IMG/VR virus record: IMGVR_UViG_3300035181_001319
Coordinates: 1 to 62,841 of that record
DNA: 62,841 nucleotides
Source of the DNA: a virus
Reading direction: 5' to 3' (one strand)
Shown piece by piece: positions 48,801 to 57,558 of the stretch. A program made the translations under genes and the position numbers. The notes beneath the pieces were generated by a model that saw only the letters and a program-made list of their open reading frames with translations, searched no databases and was not told where the DNA came from. Position 1 is the first letter of the stretch; the number at the start of each line of letters is the position of its first letter.

Positions 48801-49174
48801 TTGCCCGCTTAGCTGCTCAGCAGTATATCACCAAGCCTTTGACCAACATACTCAATTCCATGGTTGGCAATCTGTTCGGTGGGAGTGTGTCCTTGTTCTC
48901 CGCCACTGCTGCCCCTGCTCCTGCCTATGCAACGGGCGGCAGCTTCATTGTGGGTGGGTCTGGTGGTGTGGACAGTCAAACTGTGAAGCTCCGGGCTTCT
49001 CCGGGTGAACGAGTGAGCGTTACGCGTCGCGGTCAGGGCTCCGAAGGCGCCGGAAGTGGTGTCACCAATGTATTCAATATCACAACGCCCGACGTGAAAG
49101 GCTTCAAAGCCTCTGAAACCCAGATTGCTGCCCGTATGGCTCGCATCACGAGCCGAGGAACAAGGAACAACTGA
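45806..49174 (+). CDS. tail tape measure protein
   Basis: 1122 residues; its length sets tail length. It has Ala/Gly-rich helical regions, a tape measure domain near 270-430 (LEDIANLYTRTSMATERLGLS, QETANAMRQLSQAFNKGKLD, LQKLFADSLGVTKGELMAM), hydrophobic membrane-like helices near 470-530, and a lambda gpH-type C-terminal region (VSFVKDGKVNFGDLITSMIS, QYITKPLTNIL). Located between chaperones and the DUF2460 gene as in the GTA cluster. Confidence 0.95.
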   Translation: MAEERIDIVVTQRGSREVKRDLESIGTGAASSIPGVNKLKAALQQIGGGVSLAVTHTGQLQDAMSKLGIGADLGAKGLLRMSTALSAAQTAMETIWGVTVRLYDSLASLSSQASDGAGLPALASAASSALGPLASVGTALVVIARESTAVIQQLNLIRGSFEQLRVSGGGTQTLLFDAASMAKDITPNLNGVGNAAQTATTSFRNLAGGAGGAVPPVNNLGQALGGAGAAANNAHLSFFNLWRILLALTVLRQVVSAVSDASDAWTMMSNRLNQVSTDSLDLVMTQEAVYAAAQRTRSGLEDIANLYTRTSMATERLGLSQKEVMGITETVAKAMKLNGGSVQETANAMRQLSQAFNKGKLDGDEFRSIMENAPQLQKLFADSLGVTKGELMAMSKAGTLTLERLIAAIQKGGPAIDEAFGKSVPTLAEGFQKVGNAFTRFIGHMNEATGFSRGFYNVMTLIANNIDIIMTALTVLGVAIIAAFGPAVVSMIVTFGASVALALGPIGWVVAGLSAIAASLLVWRERTMNATDAAIAHHTIIEQIKQAYIESKGAVQNWADTIEGATRSQVLASLQSADDELSKLRQNALSPLGTNQLFNLTTGVVSGNEASVQLNHLIQTFKAGGIEAKLYKAELEELKTAYPQVPSDVILSLENYADTTVVAEENSKKLHAAWVLMGENVPDIVRRAAENILGIQSIFNKLTGVPDMSNSTGGDTFSAQMERDNIKAQELLATKRSELAVTMAIAQYGENSIQVADLRMAAEQAVVERQLAGLHISAELHDQIMNTVRVQSLFNNGPMSASIQNAVSSVKTLVDKLRMAIGLKAMFGGMGNDMGSTADIGSPAWQYAQYGAGHSAMAMATNPLYNPIVVPNSADSLRAKKDGGTIAKNLKEADSLAKLQAEMQNEANMLRLSNSERAIQVDLLQKVERLRQAGITLSPLETTQLEAGIRKMAALKEQTELFGSAIDRVMSGATDAIVSFVKDGKVNFGDLITSMISDIARLAAQQYITKPLTNILNSMVGNLFGGSVSLFSATAAPAPAYATGGSFIVGGSGGVDSQTVKLRASPGERVSVTRRGQGSEGAGSGVTNVFNITTPDVKGFKASETQIAARMARITSRGTRNN

Positions 49175-49176
49175 CA

Positions 49177-49806
49177 ATGCCCGCTTTCCATGAAGTTCAG
49201 TTTCCCACCGACATTGCCAAAGGTTCTTCCGGAGGCCCTGAAAGGGTGACAGACATTGTGGAGTTGGTGTCTGGCTATGAAGAGCGCAACGCGACCATGG
49301 CCAACTCCAAACGCAGTTACGATGCGGGTATGGGGTTGCGAGACGTCAATGACCTCCATGACGTGATCGAGTTCTGGGAAGCTCGCTTTGGCCAACTCTA
49401 TGGCTTCCGCTGGAAGGACTGGGCAGACTATAAGTCTTGTAAGACCAAGAACTTTCCAGCGTTCACTGATCAGTTGCTGGGCACCGCAAACGGTGTCCAG
49501 ACTGTCTTTCAGTTAATCAAGACCTATACCAGTGGGGGCTTCAGCTACGTCCGCACCATCAAGAAACCGGTCAATGGCACGGTCTCGGTTGGGAATAATG
49601 GGGTTTTGCAAAGCTCGGGTTTCACAATTGACTACACGCAGGGCACCGTTACTTTCAGTTTTGCACCTGGAGCAGGCCATAGTGTGACCGCGGGTTTTGA
49701 ATTTGATGTGCCTGTGCGCTTTGACGAAGCCAAGATGGCCATCTCCATTGATGCCTTCAACCACGGCTCTGTGCCGTCCATCATGGTGAAGGAGATTTTT
49801 GTATGA
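49177..49806 (+). CDS. distal tail protein, DUF2460 (GTA gp12-like)
   Basis: 209 residues with FHEVQFPTDIAKGSSGGPER, RRSYDAG-like KRSYDAGMGLRDVNDLHDVI and FYGFRWKDWADY-type RLYGFRWKDWADYKS, the DUF2460 signature of the Rhodobacter GTA distal tail subunit. The C-terminal domain (PVRFDEAKMAISIDAFNHGS) is the second half of the hub-linking protein. Overlaps the next gene by 4 bases. Confidence 0.93.
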   Translation: MPAFHEVQFPTDIAKGSSGGPERVTDIVELVSGYEERNATMANSKRSYDAGMGLRDVNDLHDVIEFWEARFGQLYGFRWKDWADYKSCKTKNFPAFTDQLLGTANGVQTVFQLIKTYTSGGFSYVRTIKKPVNGTVSVGNNGVLQSSGFTIDYTQGTVTFSFAPGAGHSVTAGFEFDVPVRFDEAKMAISIDAFNHGSVPSIMVKEIFV

Positions 49807-50705
49807 TGAATTTTCCGGCAGCTTTCCAGGCCCACCTGGCAAGCGGAGCGACCACAACCTGCAACTGCTGGAGGGTTACTCGCAAAGATGCAGTAGTCCA
49901 GGGCTTTACCGACCATGACGTGGACCTGACTTTCAATGGAACCACGTTCAAAGCAGCCAGTGGCTTCACAGCTTCTCAGATCAACAAGACTCTTGGCTTG
50001 TCGACTGACAACCTTGAAGTGCATGGTGCATTGTCCAGTTCCACTATCAACGAAGACGACCTGGCCCTTGGCAAGTATGACGATGCCTTTGTGGAACTGT
50101 TCTGGGTGAACTGGATGGACGTTACCCAGTTCGTCACTCGCATGACAGGCTACACAGGTGAAACCAAGCGGACTGGCGTGGCTTTCACCACCGAACTTCG
50201 CGGCTTGACAACGCGGCTTGATCAAGTTACCATGCGGACTTTCAAGCGTACCTGTGATGCGCGTGTTGGAGACGCTCGCTGCACAGTTAACTTGGGTCTG
50301 TCAACCTTCAATGGTACGGCCACGATCACTGCTATGCTGACTCCCCGCATCTTTCAGGTATCTGGTCTTGGGGCTTTTGCTGACGGCTGGTTTGCCCAGG
50401 GCACTGCCACATTCACTGCTGGTTCTAACAACGGAGGCATCGTGGACATCAAGGGTCACACCCTTAGTACCTCTGGTGTTGTGACTCTTGAACTGTGGTT
50501 TGCACCGGCTTTTGGCCTTGTGGTTGGAAACACCATGGCTGTGCGTGCGGGCTGTGACCAAACCATTACTATGTGCAAAGCCCGCTTCAACAACGTGTCC
50601 AACTTCCGTGGCTTCAATATGATGCCTGGCAATGATAAAGTCATTCGGAACGTTGATCCATCGGCCACAAATGAAGGCTCATCCACAACCACAACCAGTA
50701 AGTGA
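49803..50705 (+). CDS. tail hub protein, DUF2163/phage BR0599 family (GTA gp13-like)
   Basis: 300 residues. CWRVTRKDAVVQGFTDHDVDL, FNGTTFKAASGFTASQI and the cysteine motif TCDARVGDARCTV followed by AGCDQTITMCKARFNN are the DUF2163 and BR0599 patterns; the GTA homologue binds an iron-sulfur cluster at these cysteines. Forms the hub between the DUF2460 ring and the megatron. Confidence 0.93.
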   Translation: MMNFPAAFQAHLASGATTTCNCWRVTRKDAVVQGFTDHDVDLTFNGTTFKAASGFTASQINKTLGLSTDNLEVHGALSSSTINEDDLALGKYDDAFVELFWVNWMDVTQFVTRMTGYTGETKRTGVAFTTELRGLTTRLDQVTMRTFKRTCDARVGDARCTVNLGLSTFNGTATITAMLTPRIFQVSGLGAFADGWFAQGTATFTAGSNNGGIVDIKGHTLSTSGVVTLELWFAPAFGLVVGNTMAVRAGCDQTITMCKARFNNVSNFRGFNMMPGNDKVIRNVDPSATNEGSSTTTTSK

Positions 50706-50710
50706 GAAAC

Positions 50711-51169
50711 ATGCCAAACGCTGAAGACGTTGTAGCCGAGGCACGTCGGTGGATCGGCACGCCTTATCATCATCAGGCGTCGGTCTTTCAGGTCGGAAGT
50801 GACTGTCTCGGACTAGTCCGGGGTGTGTACGCCGGGCTATATGGCTCCGAGCCGGAGACGCCGCCTCCGTATTCCAAAGAATGGGGCGAGTATGATGCCG
50901 AGGAACTCATGCTCAATGCCGCAACCAGGCATTTGACCTGCAAACTGCAAGCCCCTGGCAAGGAAACGCTCAGCCTTATGGAGCGTACCTGGATGGCCGG
51001 TGATGTTCTGTTTTTCAGGGCTCGCATTGGTGCCGTGGCAAAGCACTGTGGCATATCGTCAGGTAATGGTTTGATGATCCATGCCTACAGTGGTGTGGGG
51101 GTTGTTGAAACGGATATTGGCGTTTGGAGCGCTAGGCTTGCTGGGGTGTTCAGTTTCCCTGGCATTTAA
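50711..51169 (+). CDS. NlpC/P60-type cell wall peptidase (GTA gp14-like)
   Basis: 152 residues from ATG 50711; a GTG three codons earlier overlaps the previous stop. EARRWIGTPYHHQASVFQVG followed by DCLGLVRGVY places the catalytic Cys near residue 31, with His in the MIHAYSG segment near 122. It cuts peptidoglycan peptides during infection and sits in the tail tip, next to the megatron that holds it. Confidence 0.92.
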   Translation: MPNAEDVVAEARRWIGTPYHHQASVFQVGSDCLGLVRGVYAGLYGSEPETPPPYSKEWGEYDAEELMLNAATRHLTCKLQAPGKETLSLMERTWMAGDVLFFRARIGAVAKHCGISSGNGLMIHAYSGVGVVETDIGVWSARLAGVFSFPGI

Positions 51170-51186
51170 CAGGGGCACTGACCGGC

Positions 51187-54100
51187 ATGGCAACTTTGGT
51201 TCTTGGGGCTGTAGGCTCGGCTATCGGCGCAGGGTTTGGTGGAAGCATCCTGGGCATGTCGGGTATAGCACTCGGGGGCTTTATTGGGTCCACAGTCGGC
51301 TCGGTTGCTGACCGGTACATTGTTTCAGCTCTCACTCCAAATAGTAGGACAACCAACACGGGCGCTCGCCTTGTTGAGATGACCCTCATGTCCTCGGCTG
51401 AGGGCTCCACCTTGCCACGGGTATTTGGCCGGGCACGGCTTAGCACGCAGCTTATCTGGGCCACGCAATTTAAGGAAACTCAGTCGACAACCTCCCAGTC
51501 TTCGGGTGGCAAGGGTGGTGGAGGTGGAGCTACTACCACCACAATTTCCTACAATTACTCCATTTCCTTTGCCGTGGCTATCTCAGAAGGTACGTCCAAA
51601 GCGCAGCTTGGCCGTGTATGGTTCAATGGCAATGAGACTGACCTTTCCACGTTCACTTTCCGGTTTTACCCTGGCTCAGATACTCAAACTCCTGATCCAC
51701 TGATCCAAGCAACTGAAGGCATCGATGTGACCCCAGCGTACCGTGGGGTTGCGTACCTAGTGTTTGAGAACCTTCCACTGGCCGATTATGGGAACCGCAT
51801 TCCGCAGGTTACTGTGGAAGTTGTGGTGCCCATGGACAGTTCAGACCCCAATGACTTGCTGAACATTGGCAAATCCTTTCAGATGATCCCCTCCGCAGGC
51901 GAAGTGGTGTATGGCACCCAGGTCTATACCAACACTGCTGGAGGGACCGCGACCACCCAGAACCGCCACAACAATTTCAATCGTCCGGATGCTGTTGTGG
52001 CAGTTGACCAACTCAACTCGTTTATGACTGGGCTTGATGCAGTGTCCCTTGTGGTTGCTTGGTTTGGCACCGATTTGCGGGCAGACCAATGCAGGATCAT
52101 TCCCAAGATTGAGAACAGCGTTCGCGTGCTTTCCCCCTCAGAATGGTCTGTGGGCTCCTACACCCGGAGCACTGCAGAGGTGGTCAGCCTGACTTCCGGC
52201 AAGCCCACTTTTGGTGGTACGCCATCTGATGCAACTGTGCTGGAAATGGTTGCCTATCTTCGTGGCCTTGGCAAGCGTGTGATTTTCTACCCATTCATTT
52301 TGATGGACATTCCCACAGGCAACACCCTACCTAACCCATACAGCAATGGTGCCGCTGGAGTTGGACAAGCTCCGCTTCCTTGGCGTGGGCGTATCACCTG
52401 TTCTCCTGCAATTGGTTACACTGGTACACCAGACCAAACGGCCACGGCAGCAACCCAGATCAACAACTTCTTTGCCAAGACCGAAGGCTATGCGGCCATG
52501 GTCACGCACTATGCAAACCTGCTTGCTGGTACGGGCATCGACGCCTTCATCATTGGGTCTGAACTCGTGGGAATAACCCAGGTGCGGAGTGATACAGCCA
52601 ATGCTTTTCCGGGGGTAAGCAATCTTGTGTCATTGGCAGCCACGGTTAGTCCGATCCTCGGAGCCGGAGTGAAGGTCGGTTATGCAGCAGACTGGTCCGA
52701 GTATCACTCCTATCGGCCTGGGAACGAGGTCCGGTTCAATATGGACCCCCTATGGGCCTCCGCAGACATTGACTTCATTGGGATTGACAACTACCTGCCG
52801 GTATCCGACTGGCGGGATGGACAGACCCACCTTGACTACGATGCCACAAATGGACCAACCAGCGAGTATGATGCTGCATACCTCAAGTCCAACATTGAGG
52901 GGGGTGAGTTATATGACTGGTACTATGCATCGCAGGCTGCTCGTGACACTCAGACCCGCACGGCCATTGCCGACGTGGCCTACAGCAAGCCTTGGGTCTA
53001 TCGCCAAAAGGACATCAGGAACTGGTGGCTTAATACCCATGTGAACCGCAACGCTTCAAATGTGGAGCTCACTGCAACGTCCTGGACGCCTCAGTCCAAG
53101 CCCATCTGGTTTACCGAGTTTGGCTGTCCTGCAGTCAATCGTGGCACCAATCAGCCCAACGTCTTCTATGACCCAAAGTCATCAGAGAGTGCCTACCCCT
53201 ACAACTCCAACGGACAGCGTGACGACTTCATCCAGCGTCAATACCTCGAGACCACGCTGCAGTATTGGCGGGACAACGCGCCCACGTCTTCCGTCTACAG
53301 CGACAAGATGGTTAAGCCTGCAAACATGATGATCTGGACCTGGGATGCTCGGCCTTTCCCAGCCTATCCCGCCCATACAGAGACCTGGAGCGATGGGCCG
53401 CTATGGGAGAAGGGCCATTGGCTTTCTGGCCGCATTGACGGGGCAGTGCTACAGCGCCTTGTGGCAGCTTGCTGTGAAAGAGTGGGTCTCACCTCGGCCC
53501 AATATGATGTGTCTGGTCTGGATATTGCCGGTGGGCTTATCCGAGGCTACTACATTTCCAACTCTACCACTGAGCGGGAAATTTTAGAGACCCTGGCGCG
53601 CTATTGCCAGTTCACTGCTGTAGAAAGTGGTGGCAAAATCAAGTTCATTGGCCTGTCCAATATCAAGCGGGCTGCCATTGTGCCCGTTGGAGACCTTGTG
53701 CTTCCTGAAGGTCAGACCTTCGGGGTATCAGTGACGCGCAAGCAGGAAATTGACCTGGCAAATCGGGTTGATTTGACCTATATTGACGAGATTGATGACT
53801 TCAACAGTGCATCGGTGGGTGGCCAAAAAGGCACTGGGACTTCAAAGGATGGAATTTCCTACTCCTTTCCCATTGTTTCCAATGCACCCTACATGACTGC
53901 TTTGGCTCTGAGCTATGTCTTCCAGCAGTGGCAGGCTCGTGAGTCTGGAACACTCTCCTTGCCGCCCTCCTATTCTTATGTGGAAGCTGGAGACATGCTC
54001 AATATTCCGGTGGGTGCCACACGGACCTTGAACGGGCGTATTCTACAGATCGACATCACCAAGTTCAATACCATGGAGTTTGAAGGCTTTGATACTTCGC

Positions 54101-55137
54101 TCTTCTCCCTGGTCGACACCGGGTCTGATTTGCGCCTACCCAAGCCCACCCCAGTCTATCAAAGCTCCAATCTTACGCTCATGGACATTCCGTTGGTTTC
54201 GGGCACTGAAGGACATACCGCAGCAGGACGTGTTGCGGCCTGGGCCAAGCCATGGCCAGGTGCCGTCAACCTCTATCGTGGAGATGGTGCTGGTGGATAC
54301 ACTCTGGTGCAGCAGCTGACTACTCGTGCAACCATGGGTGAAACCCAGACGGCATTCTACTCCGGAGCGATCGGCGTGTGGGACATGGCCAACTCAGTCG
54401 ACGTCTACCTATACCAGGACGGTCTTGTGAGCCAGACAAAGGAGCAACTACTTGCGAGCAATGGCAACGCAATTGCCATCTATAATGCCCCTGCAAACCT
54501 GTGGGAAGTGTTCCAGTTCACAACTGCAAACCTGCTTTCTCCAGGTGTCTATAGACTCTCGGGCCTGCTCCGTGGCTGTCTTGGCACCGAAGATGCCGTG
54601 GCTGCTGCACCGCATCCTGTCGGCTCCCGGATCGTCGTTCTGGCCATTCCGAGCGTTGCCGAACTGAACGTCTCGGCTGAACTGGCCCCCTTGTCTCTGG
54701 AGTATCGCTGGGGTCCAAGCACATATCCTGCGACTGACTCCACATACTTAAGCCAGACACATGCTGGTACAAAGCGGGGACTTCGTCCCTACTCACCCAC
54801 CTATCCATTGCTCCAGCGTGACTCAGCGACCAGTAACTTGTTCTTGTCCTGGGCGCGTCGTACCCGCATCAATGGAGATGGCTGGGAACAGACCGAGGTT
54901 CCTCTGAACGAAGAGGCTGAACAGTACCAGGTTGTGATCCTTACGGGCCCGGCAGGCACCGTGAAGCGCACGGTGGTGACCACGACACCTTCGTGGACGT
55001 ATTCTTTGACTGATCAAACAACGGACTTCGGTGGAGCTCAGACCAGTGTCTATGTGCAAATTAGCCAATATGGCGCTGCATATGGAAACTATGGTGGGGT
55101 TCTTGAGGGCTATGTTTACATGGGGAGTTCCACCTAA
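51187..55137 (+). CDS. tail-tip megatron / host specificity protein (GTA gp15-like)
   Basis: 1316 residues. N-terminal Gly-rich insertion (GSAIGAGFGGSILGMSGIAL), then a GTA TIM-barrel domain (WASADIDFIGIDNYLPVSDW; IWFTEFGCPAVNRGTNQPNV with the catalytic-type Glu), the phage-tail-3 region, and C-terminal fibronectin-like domains ending near 1316. It forms the central spike and receptor-facing fibre base. The TIM barrel suggests glycan binding or cleavage at the host surface. Confidence 0.95.
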   Translation: MATLVLGAVGSAIGAGFGGSILGMSGIALGGFIGSTVGSVADRYIVSALTPNSRTTNTGARLVEMTLMSSAEGSTLPRVFGRARLSTQLIWATQFKETQSTTSQSSGGKGGGGGATTTTISYNYSISFAVAISEGTSKAQLGRVWFNGNETDLSTFTFRFYPGSDTQTPDPLIQATEGIDVTPAYRGVAYLVFENLPLADYGNRIPQVTVEVVVPMDSSDPNDLLNIGKSFQMIPSAGEVVYGTQVYTNTAGGTATTQNRHNNFNRPDAVVAVDQLNSFMTGLDAVSLVVAWFGTDLRADQCRIIPKIENSVRVLSPSEWSVGSYTRSTAEVVSLTSGKPTFGGTPSDATVLEMVAYLRGLGKRVIFYPFILMDIPTGNTLPNPYSNGAAGVGQAPLPWRGRITCSPAIGYTGTPDQTATAATQINNFFAKTEGYAAMVTHYANLLAGTGIDAFIIGSELVGITQVRSDTANAFPGVSNLVSLAATVSPILGAGVKVGYAADWSEYHSYRPGNEVRFNMDPLWASADIDFIGIDNYLPVSDWRDGQTHLDYDATNGPTSEYDAAYLKSNIEGGELYDWYYASQAARDTQTRTAIADVAYSKPWVYRQKDIRNWWLNTHVNRNASNVELTATSWTPQSKPIWFTEFGCPAVNRGTNQPNVFYDPKSSESAYPYNSNGQRDDFIQRQYLETTLQYWRDNAPTSSVYSDKMVKPANMMIWTWDARPFPAYPAHTETWSDGPLWEKGHWLSGRIDGAVLQRLVAACCERVGLTSAQYDVSGLDIAGGLIRGYYISNSTTEREILETLARYCQFTAVESGGKIKFIGLSNIKRAAIVPVGDLVLPEGQTFGVSVTRKQEIDLANRVDLTYIDEIDDFNSASVGGQKGTGTSKDGISYSFPIVSNAPYMTALALSYVFQQWQARESGTLSLPPSYSYVEAGDMLNIPVGATRTLNGRILQIDITKFNTMEFEGFDTSLFSLVDTGSDLRLPKPTPVYQSSNLTLMDIPLVSGTEGHTAAGRVAAWAKPWPGAVNLYRGDGAGGYTLVQQLTTRATMGETQTAFYSGAIGVWDMANSVDVYLYQDGLVSQTKEQLLASNGNAIAIYNAPANLWEVFQFTTANLLSPGVYRLSGLLRGCLGTEDAVAAAPHPVGSRIVVLAIPSVAELNVSAELAPLSLEYRWGPSTYPATDSTYLSQTHAGTKRGLRPYSPTYPLLQRDSATSNLFLSWARRTRINGDGWEQTEVPLNEEAEQYQVVILTGPAGTVKRTVVTTTPSWTYSLTDQTTDFGGAQTSVYVQISQYGAAYGNYGGVLEGYVYMGSST

Positions 55138-56495
55138 TGGCCAACACAACTAACCTGGGCATGCCGCTCATGGCTGCTGCGCAGTCCCAGAAGCATATCA
55201 CCCACAATGATGCGATCACTGACCTTGATGCCCTGGTGCATCTGTCAGTCAAGAGCACTACGCTGACTGCGCCTCCTGGCTCTCCAGCAGATGGGGATCG
55301 ATACCTGATTGCCTCCGGAGCCACAGGGGCTTGGGTGGGTAAGGACCTGAACATCACCATGTACAGCAGTGGGGCATGGATTTTCTTTGCTCCCAAAAAT
55401 GGCTGGCGCGTCTGGGACGAGACCAACTTGCGTTTGCTTGTTTGGCAGACTGGGGCATGGGCTCCAATGTCAGTGTCCACTTTGGACTCAACATTCAGCC
55501 TGCTTGACAATTTGGACAACACCAAAGTTACCCAGTTTCAGCTTTCGGGCATTACAACTGGCACAACCGTGGTCCTTACAGTGCCGAACGCTTCTGGCAC
55601 TATCGCAGTCCTGTCAGGTATTGCCCAGACTTTTTCCTCGTCCACAGCCTTTTCTGGCTCGTTTACCCATTCGTCCACCATCGGCAACTATGGCACGTCA
55701 ACAGCCGCTGCCACCTACAACTTGGGCACCGGGGCCACGACCGCGGCAGCTACCAAGGCAATCAACATCGGCACCTCAGGGGTATCCACCTCTATCACCA
55801 ACATTGCTGTTGGGTCTGCTGTGGCCGGTGCATTGGGCACTCTGACCGTCAACTCTCCCACGGTCAGCTTCTCCACTACCAACACTGCGATCAACATCAC
55901 TGGCACAACGACCCTGGCTGGCTCGACCACCACGGCAACCCTGCTTTACCTTGGCCTTGGTGGCGCGACCCCCGACGCCACAAACCGGTTTTCCATCAAT
56001 AGCCCTGCGGCTTTGTTCAACAACGCCGGATCGACGATCGCCGTTACCCTTAACAAGAATGCCGCGGCCAACGACGCAAGCTTTATCTTCCAAACGGGCT
56101 TCTCAACGCGAGCCTTATTTGGCTTGCTAGCTGATGACAACTTTACCATCAAGACTTCACCCAACGGCTCCACTTTCACAACGGCTTTTACCCTTAACAA
56201 AACCACGGGTGCAGCCATTATGACTGAAGGGTATGTTGCTGTTGCCACCGACTTGGCTTTTACCATAAACCCAACGGACCCTGCTGAAACTCTGCACACA
56301 GGCACGTTGACTGCAGCTCGGGCTTGTACCCTTGGCACGTCGGGTGCGCTTACTGGCATGCGGAAACGCTTAACCCGGACTGGCGCAGGTGCATTCAACA
56401 TCACCTTTGCGGGCAAGAACATTGCAACGGGCCAATGGGCTGAAGCAGTCTATGATGGCACGGCCTGGTACTTGTCAGCATTTGGTTCGCTCTGA
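55137..56495 (+). CDS. tail fibre, DUF2793-containing (452 aa)
   Basis: The ATG overlaps the TAA of the megatron gene. Residues 1-110 are DUF2793 (LGMPLMAAAQSQKHITHNDA, LDALVHLSV, APPGSPADGDRYLIA, GKDLNITMYSSGAW). A long Thr/Ser/Ala/Gly repetitive beta-helical middle (ATYNLGTGATTAAATKAINI) and a C-terminal domain ending WAEAVYDGTAWYLSAFGSL follow. DUF2793 attaches fibres in alphaproteobacterial phages and prophages. Probable receptor-binding fibre. Confidence 0.88.
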   Translation: MANTTNLGMPLMAAAQSQKHITHNDAITDLDALVHLSVKSTTLTAPPGSPADGDRYLIASGATGAWVGKDLNITMYSSGAWIFFAPKNGWRVWDETNLRLLVWQTGAWAPMSVSTLDSTFSLLDNLDNTKVTQFQLSGITTGTTVVLTVPNASGTIAVLSGIAQTFSSSTAFSGSFTHSSTIGNYGTSTAAATYNLGTGATTAAATKAINIGTSGVSTSITNIAVGSAVAGALGTLTVNSPTVSFSTTNTAINITGTTTLAGSTTTATLLYLGLGGATPDATNRFSINSPAALFNNAGSTIAVTLNKNAAANDASFIFQTGFSTRALFGLLADDNFTIKTSPNGSTFTTAFTLNKTTGAAIMTEGYVAVATDLAFTINPTDPAETLHTGTLTAARACTLGTSGALTGMRKRLTRTGAGAFNITFAGKNIATGQWAEAVYDGTAWYLSAFGSL

Positions 56496-56520
56496 CGCAA
56501 TCCTGTTACAGGTATATAAC
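56492..56520 (+). promoter_or_regulatory. possible promoter for the lysis genes
   Basis: CTGACG (56492-56497), 17-base spacer, TATAAC (56515-56520), about 60 bases upstream of the endolysin start. The -35 matches consensus only in part. Confidence 0.45.
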
Positions 56521-56580
56521 GGTTCTAGCCGATTACAGGGCAAGACAAACTGGCTATAAGAATGCAGCTAGGAGCATGCC

Positions 56581-57012
56581 ATGTTTGTCTTCGGTTCAAC
56601 ATCGTTGGTCTCACGAAGTCAGTTGCATCCGAAGCTTCAGCTGGTCGTGGACCAGGCCATTAAGGAAGTGGATTTCCGCATCCTTGATGCCACTCGGGGA
56701 CGAAACGCCCAGGAACGGGCTTTTGCGGAACATCGCAGCAAAGCCCATTTTGGCGACTCGGCTCACAACTACGTTCCTGCAATTGCCATGGACCTTTTTC
56801 CGGCGCCGTATGACTGGAAAAACACGGCGTCTTTTGAGGCCCTGGCTAAAATCGTGCTGCGCGTTGGACATGACCTTAGCGTCCCCCTTCGGTGGGGTGG
56901 CGACTGGAACATGGATGGCACAAAGACCACCTCCGACAACTGGGACAAGCCCCATTTTGAGCTGCATCCGTGGCGCACGTGGGCCAAGCAGTCAAAGCTG
57001 TTTGAAGGCTGA
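56581..57012 (+). CDS. endolysin, peptidase M15 (L-Ala-D-Glu type)
   Basis: 143 residues with the M15 zinc-peptidase sites: SAHNYVPAIAMDLF (His and Asp ligands near 62-70) and DKPHFEL (His near 124), with the catalytic Asp in the following segment. Similar phage enzymes cut the stem peptide of peptidoglycan. It has no signal peptide, so export needs a holin, and two small membrane proteins follow. Confidence 0.88.
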   Translation: MFVFGSTSLVSRSQLHPKLQLVVDQAIKEVDFRILDATRGRNAQERAFAEHRSKAHFGDSAHNYVPAIAMDLFPAPYDWKNTASFEALAKIVLRVGHDLSVPLRWGGDWNMDGTKTTSDNWDKPHFELHPWRTWAKQSKLFEG

Positions 57013-57036
57013 ACAATCAACCAAGGAGTGACTATC

Positions 57037-57225
57037 ATGACCCTGACTGGCTTCCGTACCGTGGCATTCAACGTTGGAGGTGTCATGCTGATCGCAGGTC
57101 TGCAAAATCTGACCGGCGTGAACTGGACCGACTATGTTTCGCCCACGTTTGCCCTGATGATCGCCTTCGGCGTCAACACGGCCCTGCGCTTTGTGACCAC
57201 CACGCCGATCTTCAGCAGCAAGTAA
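57037..57225 (+). CDS. small membrane protein, holin candidate (62 aa)
   Basis: ATG 57037 lies eight bases after AAGGAG, preferred over GTG 57028. Two hydrophobic segments: TVAFNVGGVMLIAGLQN and SPTFALMIAFGVNTALRFV. Position directly after the endolysin suggests a holin; the family is not recognised. Confidence 0.6.
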   Translation: MTLTGFRTVAFNVGGVMLIAGLQNLTGVNWTDYVSPTFALMIAFGVNTALRFVTTTPIFSSK

Positions 57226-57243
57226 GAATAGCAGGCCCTCGGC

Positions 57244-57558
57244 ATGAACATACAGACCTCAGAGATTCAACTCATCGCCGAGACTGCCGCGCGGTCCGCA
57301 GTGAATGAGACCTTCACAAAATTGGGCATCGACATCTCGAACCCAATCCAAGCGCAGAGGGAGTTCGCTGTGATCAGCGAGCTCCGTCACCTGATCGACG
57401 ACAAGGAGTTTCAGGCAGACCTGGCGCATTTGCGCAAGTGGCGAACTGCCGTGGAGAGCGCACAGAAGACCACGTTCCTGGCCATGGTTGGTGTGCTGGC
57501 AACAGGTGCCCTGGTAGCTTTCTGGCTCGGGTTCAAGTCAAAGATAGGGATGCCCTAA
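57244..57558 (+). CDS. membrane-anchored protein, holin/DUF6127-like (104 aa)
   Basis: A helical cytoplasmic region with RKWRTAVESAQKTTFLAMVG leads into a single C-terminal membrane helix (VLATGALVAFWLGF). Small proteins of this layout are common beside lysis genes in alphaproteobacterial phages. A holin partner or spanin-like role is possible. Confidence 0.6.
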   Translation: MNIQTSEIQLIAETAARSAVNETFTKLGIDISNPIQAQREFAVISELRHLIDDKEFQADLAHLRKWRTAVESAQKTTFLAMVGVLATGALVAFWLGFKSKIGMP